DNA from: G965222505 sp965222505
Lineage (GTDB): Bacteria; Bacteroidota; Rhodothermia; Rhodothermales; DATKEJ01
Length of the DNA: 64,000 bases
Reading direction: 5' to 3'
Assembly (NCBI GenBank): GCA_965222505.1
Contig: OZ244956.1
Span: 2,170,001 to 2,234,000 of the forward strand
Each line of letters starts with the position of its first letter. Position 1 is the stretch's first letter. Below are positions 43,879 to 53,768 of the stretch, in pieces. The notes beneath the pieces are model-generated. The model made no database searches. It worked only from the letters and a program-made list of their open reading frames with translations, and was not told where the DNA came from. Both the position numbers and the translations under genes were made by a program.

Positions 43879-46800
43879 ATGAGATTCTTTTTCCCTATGC
43901 TCTTGCTCCTCTTTGCGGGAGGCCACTGCGCCCAGGCTCAAAACTTCGCGCTGACATCCGAAAATGTGGAGGCCCGTGTGTTACGACTTACCGACGATGG
44001 CCGCATTGCCTGTGACCATGCACAGCCTGAAGAAATTGAACCAATAACGGCAGGGAAGCAACTCGACATGACACTCACGGATGTGTATTCAACCAGTGAT
44101 CCAGACGCGCTCTCGGGCCTGCGAATTGTGCTCCGGGTCTCTGACCGGTTACTGGCCCACCCCAAAGCCCTGTTGGCCTTTCGCCGGGCCGCAGCCACTT
44201 GGGAACGTCACATCACCACCCCCATGACCATTGCGCTCACCGTGGATTTTGGACCAGATCGCTTCGGAAGCAGCTTTAGACCTGGCCTTCTTGGTGTAGC
44301 GCGGGTAAGTTATCATGGACGAAACGGATCTGGTTTTATTGCTTTAGGAATTGATAGCCTGATCACCCAACTTAAAGCGCAGCACCAAAATGACTCTCAG
44401 CTTCTTGCTCTTTATGAAGCCCTTCCTGATACCATTCGCCTTTTAGAAGATGCCGATTCTAACTCGGTGAGAAATAAAACTGGCTTTATAGCACCATGGG
44501 CCGTAATGCAAGCCTTGGATGTATATGAGCGGAATAGGGCGTCTCCGCCTAGCGTTTCAACCATTGGGATCAACTCCAAATGGGCTTGGGATTTTGACCC
44601 CCTGGATGGCATTGAGGCCGGTAAACATGATTTCGAGGGGATAGCAACTCATGAGATTGGACATGCGCTGGGATTTACGAGTGCGGTTACTGGGGGTAGC
44701 CGAGGTTCACTACTGCCTTGGGATCTGTTTAGGGTACGTCCGGGGACCGTTGACCCCAATGACCTGCGCACCTTCACGGAGGCGGTCCGGGTTGGTTATG
44801 AAGGACCAGCTTCAACAGACACACTTACCATCGAAAATGATTTGGCGTATTTCAAAGGCACACAGGTTTTCTTTGATGGGTTGGTAGAACGGGAATTGGC
44901 GACCGGCGTGGATGGACAAGCCTCCCACTGGCGGTACGGTGCCTACCGACCGCCTTCGCTGGGTGCACAGCGGAACATCGGCGTAATGGATCCTTACTCA
45001 GGCACAGGTGAAAGAAGCGTATTAACCAACGATGACCTAAGAATGCTGGAAGTGATCGGGTACAACGTAGCCTACGATGTGCCGGGTGCCCAGGTAGAAA
45101 TTGCGCGAAATGGTACGGCACTCAACCAGCATTCCTTTATCGAAACGGTTGACCTGGGTGATGCTGCGTTAGGGGCTGCGCCATCCTACCAGTTCAACAT
45201 CCGAAATACACATACCGCCCATAACCTTGAAATCCGTTCGACTGTACAGATGCACAATGCGGTTTCGTCAGAAATCCAGGTGGAGGTATCACCGCAGACG
45301 GCCACCGTAAGCCCCGGATTTGACCAGCCTCTTACCTTAACTATCTCCAGTACACCGGCTGCTGGCGTCTTTGAAGGCCGGCTCCGCATTGAAACCAGCG
45401 ATGAGAATCATCGGGTAGTGGAAATTCCTTTTCGCTTTTCGGTGGGTGGTGTGCAAGCGCCCACCCTCGTGCTGTCAACCACAGACCTCGGTTACCTGGG
45501 GGATGTGACCGCTGGTCAGCCCCTTACCCATACGCTTGAACTCAGCAACGCCGGCACACAATCGCTAAACTACGAAGCCCGATTCGGTGTGCTGTTGACC
45601 CATCAGAACACGTTTCCGGTACCCGGCAAGCACGCTACATCTACGTGGCCGGCAGATCTGGTATTTGGTGCCTCAACCCCCAAACGCATCCTCTACGAAA
45701 CAGATTTCGAGACCGATTGGGGCGGCTTCACCGCCGCTGACCCTGATTCTATTCTTTGGCAACGAACTCAGGATGACCACGCAAGTTTATCTGGACACTC
45801 CTTACCAACAGCCGTTCAATTCGTAGGCGGCAAAGACTACAACTCACGCTTGGTAAGCCCCCCCATAGAGCTTGAACAGATCAGAACTGGTGAATTACTC
45901 TTCCTGGGTTTTAATTATATTTCCCAAGGTGTTGATCACATCACCAATTTGTATCCATCGGATATGATATCTGTGCAGATCTCATTTGATGGTGGCGTTA
46001 CATACAACAAAATAGCCAGAAATGGAAGTGGCCTAGAGTCTAGTAGGAGCACCTGGCACACGGCAATGTTCCATATTCCTATCCCGGTCGAAAGAAGCCA
46101 TCCTCCCCAAATTGCCTTTCAATATCAGAGCGATATTTACTCCCCTGATTTTTATATTGACGATATACAACTATTGGCCCTGGATGGCGCGTTGCCACTT
46201 CAATTTTCTCCGCAAAAGGGGGAATTGGCTGGCGGTCAGGCGCAATCATTAACGTTTGACATCAAAGCCGGCACACTCGCACCGGGCTACTACCAAGGCC
46301 AGTTTGTGCTACACACCAATGATACCGCCCAACGGGCGGTCACTATCCCCTTTGCGTTTTCGGTGACGTTACCGTCGGCTCCGCGCCTCGCCGTCGCGCC
46401 GGCCTCACTCAACATCGCAGCGACCGCCGGGGAACAGGTTGAGACGGAAATCTCGCTCCAAAACACCTCGCCGGCCCCCCTTTCCTTTGTACGCCTTTTG
46501 GAGCCAGCGCTGAGTAATTTTGCAACACCCTATGATGGCCCGGTAGAAACCGTTGCCTACACCCGCGATGACATCCTGGCATCCGCATTGTTACCAGGTC
46601 GATTTTACGGTATAGGAATGACACAACTTCCAGATGGGCGTATTCTAATAGCTGATTTCCTTAATAAAGGTCAGACGGCTGTTTTGAATGAACAACTGGA
46701 ATTAATCGAAATCGCCCCCGGTCTTTCCGGCGAACTGCCTACCTATGGAGTGGCTTTCAACTCGGCAACCCAGTCGTTGTGGTTTGCCCTACCCGACTCC

Positions 46801-47757
46801 GTCTATGAAGCCGTCCTGGAAGATGGTCAACTGGTGTCAACTGGAAGAGGGAGTTCCGTTTCGGCCCCAACACGTATGACGTATAGCGAGGCATTGAATG
46901 CCTTTATTGCACCTCGTGATGGATTGATCTACGCCTTCGACCACGATGGTGTAATGCTTTCAGGTTATCCCTTTCCTGTCCAAACGCGAATACGCTCAAT
47001 TTCTACTTATGGAGGCATCATTGAAGGTTACGTAGGCCGCGCCACGTTGGGACAACTGGATCAGATGGGCAACTTTTTTCCGAGCGCAAAAAAAATGAAT
47101 CTCTCTGGCGTAAAAAAGGATTCATTTGATACTCTGGGGACACTACTCCGTGACCGTACCAAGCCAAACGAGCGGATGTATGTCGTGATGACTAAAAGGG
47201 GTGCACCTGGTCAGTGGCGTACGGAGGTCGTTGCTATTGATCCACCGGATCTGCCTCGTGCATGGCGCTCCCCTATCAAGGCCCGTAGCCCGGTTTACGG
47301 TGTGGAGATGCCTGAGAACGCAGAGGCCGGCATTGCCCTCGTTTTTGATGCAGAACATCTGGAGGCCGGTACTTACGAGGAACCCCTGGCCTTTTTAACC
47401 AACAACCCGGCCCAACCGATTGTTCGTGTACCGACCACGTTTTCCGTGCAAGCCGGCCCTGTGGCTATAGAACCTAGCTCAGGGGATATTCCCGTACGCT
47501 TTGCCTTAGCGCAAAACTACCCCAACCCCCTTGCAGCATCAACGGCCATCGGGTTTCATCTTCCCCAACCCGAACAGGTTGTCATCAAGGTATTTGACGT
47601 AACGGGCCGAGAGGTTGAAACGCTGGTGGATGAGTTTTACCAAGCCGGCCAGTACCAGACCTCATGGAAAGCAGACAACCTGGCCGATGGGGTTTATCTG
47701 TACCGGATGCAGACCGGCCACTATGTAGCATCGCGTAAGCTGATTGTGCTACGATAA
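43879..47757 (+). CDS. Large secreted zinc metalloprotease with T9SS sorting domain
   Basis: 1292 residues from ATG 43879 (GTG 43867 is an alternative). Signal peptide to about residue 20 (LLLLFAGGHCAQA). The protease domain is at about 50-410, with HEIGHALGF (HExxHxxGF/zincin, third ligand position Gly-Phe variant) at 258-266 and NIGVMDPYSG, the VMDP turn typical of NF038122-type metalloproteases. Immunoglobulin-like spacer domains follow (SSTPAAGVFEGRLRIETSDE type) with a MAM/laminin-like beta-sandwich around 600-770 (YIDDIQLLAL). The C-terminal sorting domain has NYPNPLAASTAIGFHLPQPE. Presumably degrades extracellular protein; possible link to the catabolic genes nearby. Confidence 0.9.
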   Translation: MRFFFPMLLLLFAGGHCAQAQNFALTSENVEARVLRLTDDGRIACDHAQPEEIEPITAGKQLDMTLTDVYSTSDPDALSGLRIVLRVSDRLLAHPKALLAFRRAAATWERHITTPMTIALTVDFGPDRFGSSFRPGLLGVARVSYHGRNGSGFIALGIDSLITQLKAQHQNDSQLLALYEALPDTIRLLEDADSNSVRNKTGFIAPWAVMQALDVYERNRASPPSVSTIGINSKWAWDFDPLDGIEAGKHDFEGIATHEIGHALGFTSAVTGGSRGSLLPWDLFRVRPGTVDPNDLRTFTEAVRVGYEGPASTDTLTIENDLAYFKGTQVFFDGLVERELATGVDGQASHWRYGAYRPPSLGAQRNIGVMDPYSGTGERSVLTNDDLRMLEVIGYNVAYDVPGAQVEIARNGTALNQHSFIETVDLGDAALGAAPSYQFNIRNTHTAHNLEIRSTVQMHNAVSSEIQVEVSPQTATVSPGFDQPLTLTISSTPAAGVFEGRLRIETSDENHRVVEIPFRFSVGGVQAPTLVLSTTDLGYLGDVTAGQPLTHTLELSNAGTQSLNYEARFGVLLTHQNTFPVPGKHATSTWPADLVFGASTPKRILYETDFETDWGGFTAADPDSILWQRTQDDHASLSGHSLPTAVQFVGGKDYNSRLVSPPIELEQIRTGELLFLGFNYISQGVDHITNLYPSDMISVQISFDGGVTYNKIARNGSGLESSRSTWHTAMFHIPIPVERSHPPQIAFQYQSDIYSPDFYIDDIQLLALDGALPLQFSPQKGELAGGQAQSLTFDIKAGTLAPGYYQGQFVLHTNDTAQRAVTIPFAFSVTLPSAPRLAVAPASLNIAATAGEQVETEISLQNTSPAPLSFVRLLEPALSNFATPYDGPVETVAYTRDDILASALLPGRFYGIGMTQLPDGRILIADFLNKGQTAVLNEQLELIEIAPGLSGELPTYGVAFNSATQSLWFALPDSVYEAVLEDGQLVSTGRGSSVSAPTRMTYSEALNAFIAPRDGLIYAFDHDGVMLSGYPFPVQTRIRSISTYGGIIEGYVGRATLGQLDQMGNFFPSAKKMNLSGVKKDSFDTLGTLLRDRTKPNERMYVVMTKRGAPGQWRTEVVAIDPPDLPRAWRSPIKARSPVYGVEMPENAEAGIALVFDAEHLEAGTYEEPLAFLTNNPAQPIVRVPTTFSVQAGPVAIEPSSGDIPVRFALAQNYPNPLAASTAIGFHLPQPEQVVIKVFDVTGREVETLVDEFYQAGQYQTSWKADNLADGVYLYRMQTGHYVASRKLIVLR

Positions 47758-47800
47758 ATTGAAAGAATGTTACGCTAATGCACCTTGTCTAATAGGATCA

Positions 47801-48214
47801 GTGGTAACAACAAAACATATCCTTACACTTGTTTTTCTGATCAGCCTTCCAGCCGGCTGTGACGCACCCTCGGCCCCCTCGGAAACACCAGACCTGAAGG
47901 CTTCTGCGCCGACCGTGCTGCTACATGCGCTGGATGTTTCCTTTCCCTATGAACCGCCGGGGCTCCAGTTTTTCATTACCCCAACTGAAGACTTGATCCT
48001 GGAGCAGATTGTCATTCAAACACCCACCATGCGAATCATCGAACTCGATGTTGGCTCCCGGCCAATTATGGCCCACGAAGCGCTTGCGCTTCAAGACGAA
48101 AAAGAACAATATGAACGCCTCTTCGGTGTTTGGTTATTCACCTTCATGGGGAGCCAGACAACCCCGTTCACCTTCACACTACAGTATACCGTCTATCCGC
48201 CAGCCATTCCATAA
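47801..48214 (+). CDS. Small lipoprotein of unknown function
   Basis: About 137 residues from GTG 47801, preceded by AGGA. Signal peptide HILTLVFLISLPAGC with lipobox LPAGC, then a Ser/Pro linker and a mature domain of about 100 residues (LLHALDVSFPYEPPGLQFFI, LILEQIVIQTPTMRIIELDV, FTFTLQYTVYPP). No family recognised. The frame is open back to 47744, overlapping the protease gene, but that part lacks a signal-like start. It follows the metalloprotease closely (43 bp) and may be its partner. Confidence 0.65.
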   Translation: MVTTKHILTLVFLISLPAGCDAPSAPSETPDLKASAPTVLLHALDVSFPYEPPGLQFFITPTEDLILEQIVIQTPTMRIIELDVGSRPIMAHEALALQDEKEQYERLFGVWLFTFMGSQTTPFTFTLQYTVYPPAIP

Positions 48215-48251
48215 AACAGCAATCCTATTGCGATTTTTAACCGCAGAACCA

Positions 48252-50138
48252 ATGAGACGCACGACATGCTTTGGTATACTTGTTTTCTTGGTCATTCTTG
48301 GAAATGACAATTTAGCTGCGCAGGAACTTAAACTCACAGCCTCAGACGCTGCGGAGACTGACCACTTTGGTCATGCTGTTGTCTTAAGTGCCGATGGCTC
48401 CTATGCCCTCGTGGGATCTCCGGGTCGAAACAGTGTATTTGTGTATAAACGCAATGGAAGCAAGTGGATAGAGCAAACAGAGCTCGTCGTACCCGTTTTG
48501 GGTGACATCTCAAGCTTCGGAGAGGCCGTCTCGATCAATGGTGATGGTACCTATGCCCTCATCGGTGCAAAATCTGAAAACAATAGCCGGGGCGGCGCAT
48601 ACATTTTCAAACGAACAAACGACACCTGGGTCGAACAGACTCGTCTATTAAGTCGGACACGCTACTGGCGAGAATATTTTGGCAAAGCAGTTTCCATAAG
48701 CCATGATGGCCAGTATGCCCTTGTCGGGACGGGACACAATTATGTATTCGTTTTTGAACGAACAACCACCTTGGAAGGAGAAGAATGGGGGCTACTACCG
48801 GATTCACTTGTGGCATCTCTGCCTGGCACGTCATACGAACATTACGAGGACACCATAAAAATTAGTGCAAACGGAGACTATATAGCCTTTAGTTCTTCAT
48901 TTGACGGATATGGCCGTGTTTTTGTATTCGCAAGAAATGGTCTGGGGTGGACGGAGCAGGTCACACTAACACCCTCAAGTGTAGAACAATTTGATGAATT
49001 CGGAGAGGCGGTTGCTATGAATGGAGATGCAAACTACCTGCTCGTCTCCGCGCCACGTGCAGACATTCCACTGGAAAATGCAGGGACCGTTTATGTGTAT
49101 GTCCGTAGCGGTAGTACCTGGAGTGAAGTAGATAAACTGACCTCATTTGAGGACACCAAGTCTTTTGGTAAATCTATAGCTCTGAACCTCAATGAAAACA
49201 TCGCGATCATTGGTTCCCAAAACCGCTCGCTTACACATCGCAGCAGAGCCTACACTTTTGTTAGACATGGGGGTACTTGGTCTCTGAGATCGGAAATCGT
49301 GCCAGCCGATTCCGAAATTTTTGAAGTATATGCCTCATCGGTGTCACTAAGCGCCGACGGTCGCTTTGCCCTAGTAGGAGATTCTGGCGATGATGCATAT
49401 CTGCCCGATGCCGGTGCTGCATACCTTTACGACCAAACCCATATCCCTGTCAGCCTCCATCGTTTGTATCTACATGGCCCCATGCCTGGTGACGTTCCGA
49501 TGCAGACCGATCTTAATAGTGCCGGTTTACTTCCAACAACACAGCCCTACAGTGGGACACCTTGGCATTATGGCGGTACAGAATCTGTGCCTCCCAATTT
49601 CTTCGCTGCCCATCCTGATATTGTAGACTGGGTGCTGGTAGATCTGCAGAGTGGCGACCCCAGTACTCCTCCAATGACACGTGTTTCTCGACGAGTGGGC
49701 TTTGTCAAAGCCGAGGGTTCCATCGTTGATTTGGATGGGGAAAGTCCTCTGCTGCTTGAAGATGTATCAGTCACAATAGTAAATCCTTATGTGGTTGTTC
49801 GCCATCGAAACCATCTGGATGTGATGTCCGAGGGCACCCTTCGTATTTCACCTCATCCGGCCTTTCCATACTATTTTACTAGCGGTACCTATGGAACAAA
49901 TGCCCGATACCACAATGGTTTTCAAAGCGTGCTTTGGGGTGGTGATGGCAATGCGGATGGTGCTGTAACAGCCCTCGATTTTCTTACAATCTGGCTACCA
50001 GAAAATGGGACAACAGGCTATAAGCAAGCCGACTTTAGTCTTAACGGCAGCATTACATCATTTGACTTCTTGCAACTGTGGCTTGTCGCAAACGGACAAG
50101 TGAGCCAAGTACCTCAAGCCCACCCTCCAGGCTACTGA
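48252..50138 (+). CDS. Secreted FG-GAP-like propeller protein with dockerin-like C-terminus
   Basis: About 628 residues from ATG 48252 (MRRTTCFGILVFLVILG signal). Seven FG-GAP-like blades follow, each with FG-AVSINGDGTYALIGA and GAAYIFKRTNDTWVEQ patterns, giving an integrin-type beta-propeller at about 25-395. A 170-residue module follows with GTPWHYGGTESVPPNFFAAH, DIVDWVLVDLQSGDP and VVVRHRNHLDVMS. The last 70 residues have two Ca-loop repeats: GDGNADGAVTALDFLTIWLP and DFSLNGSITSFDFLQLWLVA, resembling a dockerin. No YPNPF-type tail is present, so export or attachment differs from its neighbours. Confidence 0.85.
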   Translation: MRRTTCFGILVFLVILGNDNLAAQELKLTASDAAETDHFGHAVVLSADGSYALVGSPGRNSVFVYKRNGSKWIEQTELVVPVLGDISSFGEAVSINGDGTYALIGAKSENNSRGGAYIFKRTNDTWVEQTRLLSRTRYWREYFGKAVSISHDGQYALVGTGHNYVFVFERTTTLEGEEWGLLPDSLVASLPGTSYEHYEDTIKISANGDYIAFSSSFDGYGRVFVFARNGLGWTEQVTLTPSSVEQFDEFGEAVAMNGDANYLLVSAPRADIPLENAGTVYVYVRSGSTWSEVDKLTSFEDTKSFGKSIALNLNENIAIIGSQNRSLTHRSRAYTFVRHGGTWSLRSEIVPADSEIFEVYASSVSLSADGRFALVGDSGDDAYLPDAGAAYLYDQTHIPVSLHRLYLHGPMPGDVPMQTDLNSAGLLPTTQPYSGTPWHYGGTESVPPNFFAAHPDIVDWVLVDLQSGDPSTPPMTRVSRRVGFVKAEGSIVDLDGESPLLLEDVSVTIVNPYVVVRHRNHLDVMSEGTLRISPHPAFPYYFTSGTYGTNARYHNGFQSVLWGGDGNADGAVTALDFLTIWLPENGTTGYKQADFSLNGSITSFDFLQLWLVANGQVSQVPQAHPPGY

Positions 50139-50253
50139 TCCGTGCACAAATAACTACAGAAATCCCACCTGCTCAATACAGAGGTCCGGCAATCAAAACG
50201 TACAAATCCGCCGCTTGAGCACGTGCAATTCCGGTTCAATATCCAACAAATGA

Positions 50254-50805
50254 CGGATTAGGGCCGGGTACCGGCCCTTTCAAGCCGCTGATGCCGTTCG
50301 TGCCCGAATCGATTGGAAGTATGCCTTGAGTCTGGAACTCGACGATCCCGGCTTCGATTTTTCCGTGTTGACGGCCTTCCGGCGGCGACTTCTTGAGGGG
50401 CAATCCGAACGGCTGTTATTTGACCAGATGTTGGCGCTATTCAAAGAAAAAGGACTCGTCAAAGCCGGTGGCCGTCAACGTAGTGATGCCACCCATATTC
50501 TGGGAGCCGTGCGGAATCTGAATCGCCTTGAGATTGTCGGGGAGACGTTGCACCACGCCTTGAATATCCTGAGCCAGATCGACGGTGACTGGTTACGTAA
50601 GGTGATCGACTCGTCTCAGCATCCGGCCTCGGAATGGTTTGAATATTATGGTCGCCGCTTTAATGATTTTCGTTTGCCCAAAGCTAAAGGAAAGCGTTTG
50701 GAGATTGGCTTACGCGTCGGCCAGGATGGTCAGCATCCAGCAAAAGACCCAACACCGAAAAGCCTGGAGGGAAACAGCGGATCAAATGGCGATTTGGATG
50801 CATAA
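50254..50805 (+). pseudogene. 5'- and 3'-truncated IS1182-type transposase
   Basis: From 50254 the frame reads AGYRPFQAADAVRARIDWKY, then ALSLELDDPGFDFSVLTAFR and RLLEGQSERLLFDQML, the DUF772 N-terminal domain of IS1182-type transposases. The region before QAADAVR is missing (TGA at 50251). After RFNDFRLPKAKGKR the frame shifts into unrelated sequence, and the DDE catalytic part is absent. No inverted repeats were found. An inactive relic. Confidence 0.75.
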
Positions 50806-51213
50806 GGATGTGGCGTTTTGAAAAATCAACTGGACGCAGTCTACCTTATGGGTCTCATTTATCCAAGACGCTTGCGAAGCCGGTTTTTTGTATGTACCTT
50901 TTGGGTGGAGGTACAATGAGGTAGCGGTACAATGGAAAGCAACTTGGCGCGAATGTACTGCATTTGCCATCATCCATGACCTAAAGGCAATACAAGGAGG
51001 ATCTGAGGCTCGGCTATCCCAGGAGGATATGCCCGTATCGTTTCTGCATCCACGCAAAAGCATTGCGTGATGTAGGTCCTATTCATCTATGCCCCATGGC
51101 GCTTGCGTCTGCAGGGCCGAATGCTATTCGGTGACCACACGGCAAACGGGGTGGTGAGGAATCACATACGAGCAACCCGCCTCAGACTTCTGTTACATTG
51201 GGAGGCACCCAGA
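50806..51213. other. Intergenic region, nothing recognised
   Basis: About 400 bases between the transposase relic and the hybrid kinase. Short frames on both strands look random. GGTACAATG occurs twice (around 50910-50935). The only functional site suggested is GGAGG about ten bases before the ATG at 51214. Confidence 0.5.
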
Positions 51214-52923
51214 ATGCATCGGAGGCTGAAATCACAGCTTGCTCAGTTAGGTGTGTCCGATGGGCAAATGCCCACGGCAACACAATGGCAGATCCTGCTC
51301 GACCGGATAAGCCAGAGCTATGAAGCTGCCGATGAAAAGCAGGAGGTTTTAACGCACGAACTGGCCCACGCCGCTGATGAACATCACCAGCGGGAGGCCA
51401 TGCACCACATGGTGGCCCGGCATTTTCCGAATGGGGCCCTTGTTCTGCTCGACAAGCACCTGCGCATCACCTTTGCCGACGGCGAGGCCTTCCGGCAACA
51501 TCAGGTCGCCAAAAGTGCTTTTGAAGGCAAACGGCTGCGCCGGGCTTTGCCACTGGAAGTGTTTGCCCTCCTGGACCCCGCCTGCCGCAAAGCATTCGCA
51601 GGAGAACATTCAGTACTGGAGGTCACATTTCGAGATCAGGTGTGGGAATGTTACGTCTTGCCCATTGCCAGCGCCGAGGGCGTGGTGCACATGGCTATGG
51701 TCATGACGCAAGACGTTACGCAACGCAAGCAATTCGAGGCGAAGCTCGTCGAAGCCAAAGAACAGGCCGAAGCCATGGCGAAGCTCAAGACGACGATGCT
51801 CGCCAACATGAGCCATGAAATCCGCACCCCACTCACCACGATCCTGGGCTTTGCCTCGGTGCTTGCAGAGGAAGCCACCGGGGAACTGGAAGAGTTTGCC
51901 CAAATGATCTACCAGAGCAGTAGCCGGCTCATGGATACGCTCCGCTCCGTGCTGGACCTGGCCCAGTTGGAATCCGAAAGCCTCGACCTCGATTTGCAAA
52001 CGATGGACCTCGGCCAGGCCGTCGAAAATGAAGTGCGCCTGCTCCGCACCCTGGCCGAACAAAAGAACCTAGTGCTTGATGTGGACCTGCCCGATGACCC
52101 GATTGAGGTCCAACTGGACCGCACCTGCCTGAGCCGGATTATCCACAATTTGGTCAGCAATGCAGTGAAGTTTACCGAGGAAGGCCACATTGCCATCCGT
52201 GTAAGCCGGGCCCTCAGCGAAGCCCGGATTCAGGTTCAGGATACCGGTACGGGCATCGACGAAGCGTTTATGCCTGCACTGTTCGAGACCTTCAAACAGG
52301 AAAGCAGCGGGATCGGCCGTATGCACGAAGGCATCGGCCTGGGCCTGGCGATTACCAAACGCCTCGTGGACATTATGAATGGCCATATTGAGGTCGAAAG
52401 TACCAAAGGTGCCGGTACCACCTTTACCATCACGTTCCCTCTGGATTCCATTCCCGATCCAGAACCAGATACTATAGGAGATAACCCTGTTATGGAAACC
52501 TCAAACCTTCGATTGTTGGTTGTTGAAGACCAACAGATCGGGCGGATCTTGCTGCGCAAAATGCTTGGCAAACGATACGAAGTGGACGTCGTCGGCTCCT
52601 CCGATGCGGCCCTTACCCATGCCCGCACCCACACCTATGATGCCATCCTGCTGGACATCAACCTGAGCGAAGAACGCACAGGCGTAGACGTGCTCAAACT
52701 GCTCCGCAAAATGGAGGTGTATGAGAACGCGCCCATTATTGCCCTGACGGCCTATGCCCTCCCCGGCGACCGGGAACGGCTGCTCGGCGACGGTTTCGAT
52801 GACTACGTTGGGAAACCATTTACCAAACAGGACCTGTTTCGGGCACTGGACACCGTGCAGCCGCGCCCACAAACCCAAACGGCGAAACCGGCATACGGCC
52901 TGCGCAATGGCGTACCCGCCTGA
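51214..52923 (+). CDS. Hybrid sensor histidine kinase with receiver domain
   Basis: About 569 residues; ATG 51214 is chosen for the upstream GGAGG. No membrane segment, so cytosolic. A coiled N-terminus (about 1-75) precedes a PAS-like domain (75-205: GALVLLDKHLRITFADGEAF, ending VMTQDVTQRKQFEAKLVEAK). HisKA follows with LANMSHEIRTPLTTILGF, then HATPase with HNLVSNAVKFTEEG, DTGTGID and GIGLGLAITKRLVD. The C-terminal receiver has acidic VVEDQ, phospho-acceptor Asp in DAILLDINLSEERTG and Lys in GKPFTKQDL. No output domain follows; phosphate would pass to a separate partner. No adjacent response regulator gene. Confidence 0.92.
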   Translation: MHRRLKSQLAQLGVSDGQMPTATQWQILLDRISQSYEAADEKQEVLTHELAHAADEHHQREAMHHMVARHFPNGALVLLDKHLRITFADGEAFRQHQVAKSAFEGKRLRRALPLEVFALLDPACRKAFAGEHSVLEVTFRDQVWECYVLPIASAEGVVHMAMVMTQDVTQRKQFEAKLVEAKEQAEAMAKLKTTMLANMSHEIRTPLTTILGFASVLAEEATGELEEFAQMIYQSSSRLMDTLRSVLDLAQLESESLDLDLQTMDLGQAVENEVRLLRTLAEQKNLVLDVDLPDDPIEVQLDRTCLSRIIHNLVSNAVKFTEEGHIAIRVSRALSEARIQVQDTGTGIDEAFMPALFETFKQESSGIGRMHEGIGLGLAITKRLVDIMNGHIEVESTKGAGTTFTITFPLDSIPDPEPDTIGDNPVMETSNLRLLVVEDQQIGRILLRKMLGKRYEVDVVGSSDAALTHARTHTYDAILLDINLSEERTGVDVLKLLRKMEVYENAPIIALTAYALPGDRERLLGDGFDDYVGKPFTKQDLFRALDTVQPRPQTQTAKPAYGLRNGVPA

Positions 52924-53050
52924 TCCGGTAGGGGATGATTTAGGACTTGCAGGGGTGGCCTAGTCGGTGTATCGTGCAAACATTACGCCACACCCAATCA
53001 CACCCTGCCTATGTCCGCTTTGCGCTGCACCGTATCTGCGCATTGACCGC

Positions 53051-53221
53051 ATGACGCGCCTTGCGAACAACCTTCCCTATGATGAGCCCACCGTCGGCAC
53101 GGTGGTGGACGATGTGTTTTACTACGTCGCCAACAGCCAGTGGAACCTGTTTGACCGAGCTGGCAATCTTCCGCCTGTCGAGGACCTCAACGGTCCGGTT
53201 ATTTTGAAAATCGATCTTTGA
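53051..53221 (+). pseudogene. C-terminal relic of an SMP-30-like beta-propeller protein
   Basis: 56 residues: NNLPYDEPTVGTVVDDVFYY, VANSQWNLFDRAGNLPPVED, LNGPVILKIDL. The pattern GxVVxDxFYYVANSQW--FD matches the last blade of secreted SMP-30/NHL-type propellers common in this phylum. The rest of the gene is missing and no signal peptide exists. It is probably not functional. Confidence 0.55.
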
Positions 53222-53238
53222 TAGCGAGGTGTGTGCCC

Positions 53239-53673
53239 TTACTTGATGAGGGTAATCGTCCGGGTGGTGACGAAATCGGTACCGGAGAGGCGAACGACGT
53301 AAAGGCCCGTTGTAAGGCGGTGGCCATCGATGGTCACGGCCAGGAGTTGCCGGGCTTCGGGGGTCCCCTGGTACAAGACGCGGAGTTGCCGCCCCAACAT
53401 ATCGTGCAAGGTTACTTTGACGGGTTGGGCAGCAGCCACGGCAAAACGGAGCCGGGTCTGGGGATTGAAGGGGTTGGGATAGGCATGTGAAAGGAAATAC
53501 GCCCCGACCCATTCGCTATCATCAGCAGTCACCTTTTCAACAGCCGCTTTATCAAGCGGGGCGACCGGAGCAACCGTCGACCGGCCCTGGGCCTGCACCA
53601 TGGAGGCCAGCAGTAGACATACCATCCCTTGAGCAATCAAAAACCGAAGGCGGTATGGTGTGCGCGGTAACAT
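53239..53673 (-). CDS. Mini-protein: signal peptide plus T9SS sorting domain
   Basis: 144 residues. Signal peptide RFLIAQGMVCLLLASMVQAQ (about 10-29), a 35-residue linker (VAPVAPLDKAAVEKVTADDS) and then only the sorting domain (YPNPFNPQTRLRFAVAAAQP, LHDMLGRQLRVLYQG, TTGLYVVRLSGTDFVTTRTI). After processing almost nothing would remain as cargo. Either the front of a larger gene was deleted while keeping a leader, or it is a small surface peptide in its own right. The frame is intact. It converges on the SMP-30 relic. Confidence 0.75.
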   Translation of the reverse strand: MLPRTPYRLRFLIAQGMVCLLLASMVQAQGRSTVAPVAPLDKAAVEKVTADDSEWVGAYFLSHAYPNPFNPQTRLRFAVAAAQPVKVTLHDMLGRQLRVLYQGTPEARQLLAVTIDGHRLTTGLYVVRLSGTDFVTTRTITLIK

Positions 53674-53768
53674 TCAGGAGCGGATGATTCCAATCTTTTT
53701 TAGTTTGGCCTAAATTTACGAAATTCCAGACTCAATTGCCATCTTTCCCCTCACCGCTTGTCTCAAAC

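Noticed and set aside
50782..51063. 93-codon minus-strand frame after the IS1182 relic
   Set aside because: No start signal, biased composition and no recognisable family; overlaps the transposase relic.
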